Below, in pieces: positions 62,946 to 64,000 of a DNA stretch of 64,000 bases (its first letter is position 1; every line of letters starts with the position of its first letter). The notes beneath the pieces were generated by a model that was given only the letters and a program-made list of their open reading frames with translations, was not told the origin of the DNA and made no database searches. A program made the translations under genes and the position numbers. This DNA is from Saitoella complicata NRRL Y-17804 (taxonomy: Eukaryota > Ascomycota > Saitoellomycetes > Saitoellales > Saitoellaceae), in assembly GCF_001661265.1 (NCBI RefSeq), contig NW_017567022.1, forward strand, positions 111,543 through 175,542, read 5' to 3'.

Positions 62946-63604
62946 ATGATGCTCGGGCAAATTGAATCCTACCTCCCATCACTCCCACAACCCGCCGATG
63001 GACCGGGTGAAGGTCCTATTCAAGCACCTGTTGTCAACGCGGGTTCAGCACAGGATATGTACGTTCCTCAGCAATATACGGGTGGGCGCGAAGCAACGCC
63101 TCATTCCCCTTCACCGGTGAGGCCGTTGCACCCCTTGGAAGGACACGAGGAAGGTATGATGAAGGAAGCCCGGAAGAAGAAGCGGAAGCTGCCTGTTTAT
63201 ATTCCGTTCCCCGGCTTGACATTTGATAAGGAGCTTGACGAGGCGGCCAAGCACAGGCCTGGGCCTGAATACGGCGGTGGCACCGGCGACGTTGAAACAC
63301 GTTACAATGGGTATAACAGGGACAGCAGGTTGTTCCAGCGCAAGGTAAGTCCGTGTAGGAAGGTGTCTATTCGCAGCTCATTAAAGTTGTGGTAAAGGTT
63401 GATACCGACAAAAAGGTACACAAGTTTCTGCATACCATGATGGGCTTTGCAAAAGGCATCCTGGATTCCAACAGCGTGTATTTCGAAGAGGAGGAGCAGA
63501 AGGAGAACTTCGTGGAGGATTTCATGGCTTATATTGTTCAATCCAAGCGTGACCAACGCAAAGCTCACAAGAGGTCACCTTACCAAGATGCACCCCCGTT
63601 TTGA
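62946..63604 (+). CDS. Telomere-proximal gene, 201-residue basic protein, unidentified
   Basis: Exons 62946-63344 and 63398-63604; the 53-nt intron (GTAAGT...TAAAG) is phase 0 and joins SRLFQRK to VDTDKKVHKFLHTMMG. The N-terminal third is Pro/Gly-rich; a polybasic run EARKKKRKLPVYIPFPG (about 73-89) could be a nuclear signal; the C-terminal exon is helical and charged (KVHKFLHTMMGFAKGILD, YFEEEEQKENFVEDFM). The stop is 265 bases from the first telomeric repeat. The upstream gene ends only 96 bases away on the same strand, so fusion or a missed 5' exon is possible. Confidence 0.62.
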
Positions 63605-63869
63605 CGTTCTTTTGGTGCCCAATCCGGTAATTTAGCCCTGCCCGCGCGCACGGCGAATGTGAAAACAGACCTGAAAACGGCCAGTACAAAAATGTGAAAT
63701 CGGTAAAATTGACCCGGCGAATCCGTTCTTTTATACTTCAGGTTTATCCCTTTCAAGTTTGAGCCTCCTCAGACCTCAATTACGTGAGATATCCCCTACT
63801 CTAAGTCGACGTAGGGTTAGCCCGAGCACTCGCTGCCAGCCGGGCCTCTCCACCCTCCCCGGCCAACAC
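63605..63869. other. Telomere-adjacent unique sequence
   Basis: 265 bases without repeats or ORFs. A single TAGGGTTAG motif occurs near 63812-63820. No subtelomeric helicase or satellite is present. Confidence 0.6.
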
Positions 63870-64000
63870 TTAGGGTTAGGGTTAGGGTTAGGGTTAGGGT
63901 TAGGGTTAGGGTTAGGGTTAGGGTTAGGGTTAGGGTTAGGGTTAGGGTTAGGGTTAGGGTTAGGGTTAGGGTTAGGGTTAGGGTTAGGGTTAGGGTTAGG
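63870..64000 (+). repeat. Telomere, (TTAGGG)n
   Basis: 131 bases of perfect TTAGGG repeats, almost 22 units, reaching the window edge. The G-rich strand points outward to the right, as expected for a right chromosome end. Confidence 0.98.

Overview
The window is the right-hand end of a fungal chromosome. The last 131 bases (63870-64000) are an uninterrupted TTAGGG array, and the rest is gene-dense, GC-rich DNA with short introns (47-77 nt in the firmer gene models). A Zn2Cys6 factor, a Tudor-SN nuclease, a PTEN phosphatase, a stand-alone adenylate-forming reductase, an A1 aspartic protease, a Ty3/gypsy element and Tc1/mariner elements together suggest a dikaryotic fungus, most likely a basidiomycete. 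This is inference from gene content; no rRNA, tRNA or species marker is present.

Layout. 1-3.1 kb: the 5' end of an off-window gene, then a long stretch with no confident gene. 3.1-5.7 kb: Tc1/mariner element A, with a wrecked transposase and an intact 481-residue partner gene, ending 47 bases before the next start codon. 5.7-15 kb: housekeeping and signalling genes (Tudor-SN, folylpolyglutamate synthase, PTEN, hybrid histidine kinase). 15.3-21.9 kb: a Ty3/gypsy retrotransposon on the minus strand with identical 131-bp LTRs; its gag-pol is one uninterrupted frame broken by four stop codons. 23-35 kb: secreted aspartic protease, short-chain dehydrogenase, a protease relic, a GPI-type protein, a 64-residue protein, an adenylate-forming reductase and transaldolase. 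35-52 kb: a disordered protein, a protein with a duplicated domain, an armadillo-type GTPase regulator, aspartate aminotransferase, a C2-domain protein, an MFS transporter and a Zn2Cys6 regulator. 52.7-55.8 kb: Tc1/mariner element B. 55.8-58.2 kb: broken or hard-to-model genes, including a BTB gene. 58.4-63.6 kb: a disordered Ser-rich protein, a multi-pass membrane protein and a 201-residue protein that ends 265 bases before the telomere.

The most interesting signal is the pair of Tc1/mariner elements. They differ in TIR sequence and lie 47 kb apart. Both are flanked by TA, both encode a Tc1-type transposase with an intron at the same place, and both carry a second convergent gene. The two second genes encode homologous proteins of unknown function (basic N-terminus, C-x2-H...Y-C motif, Pro/Ser linker, helical SAM-like C-terminus). 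This looks like a family of two-gene mariner elements in which the partner gene outlasts the transposase.
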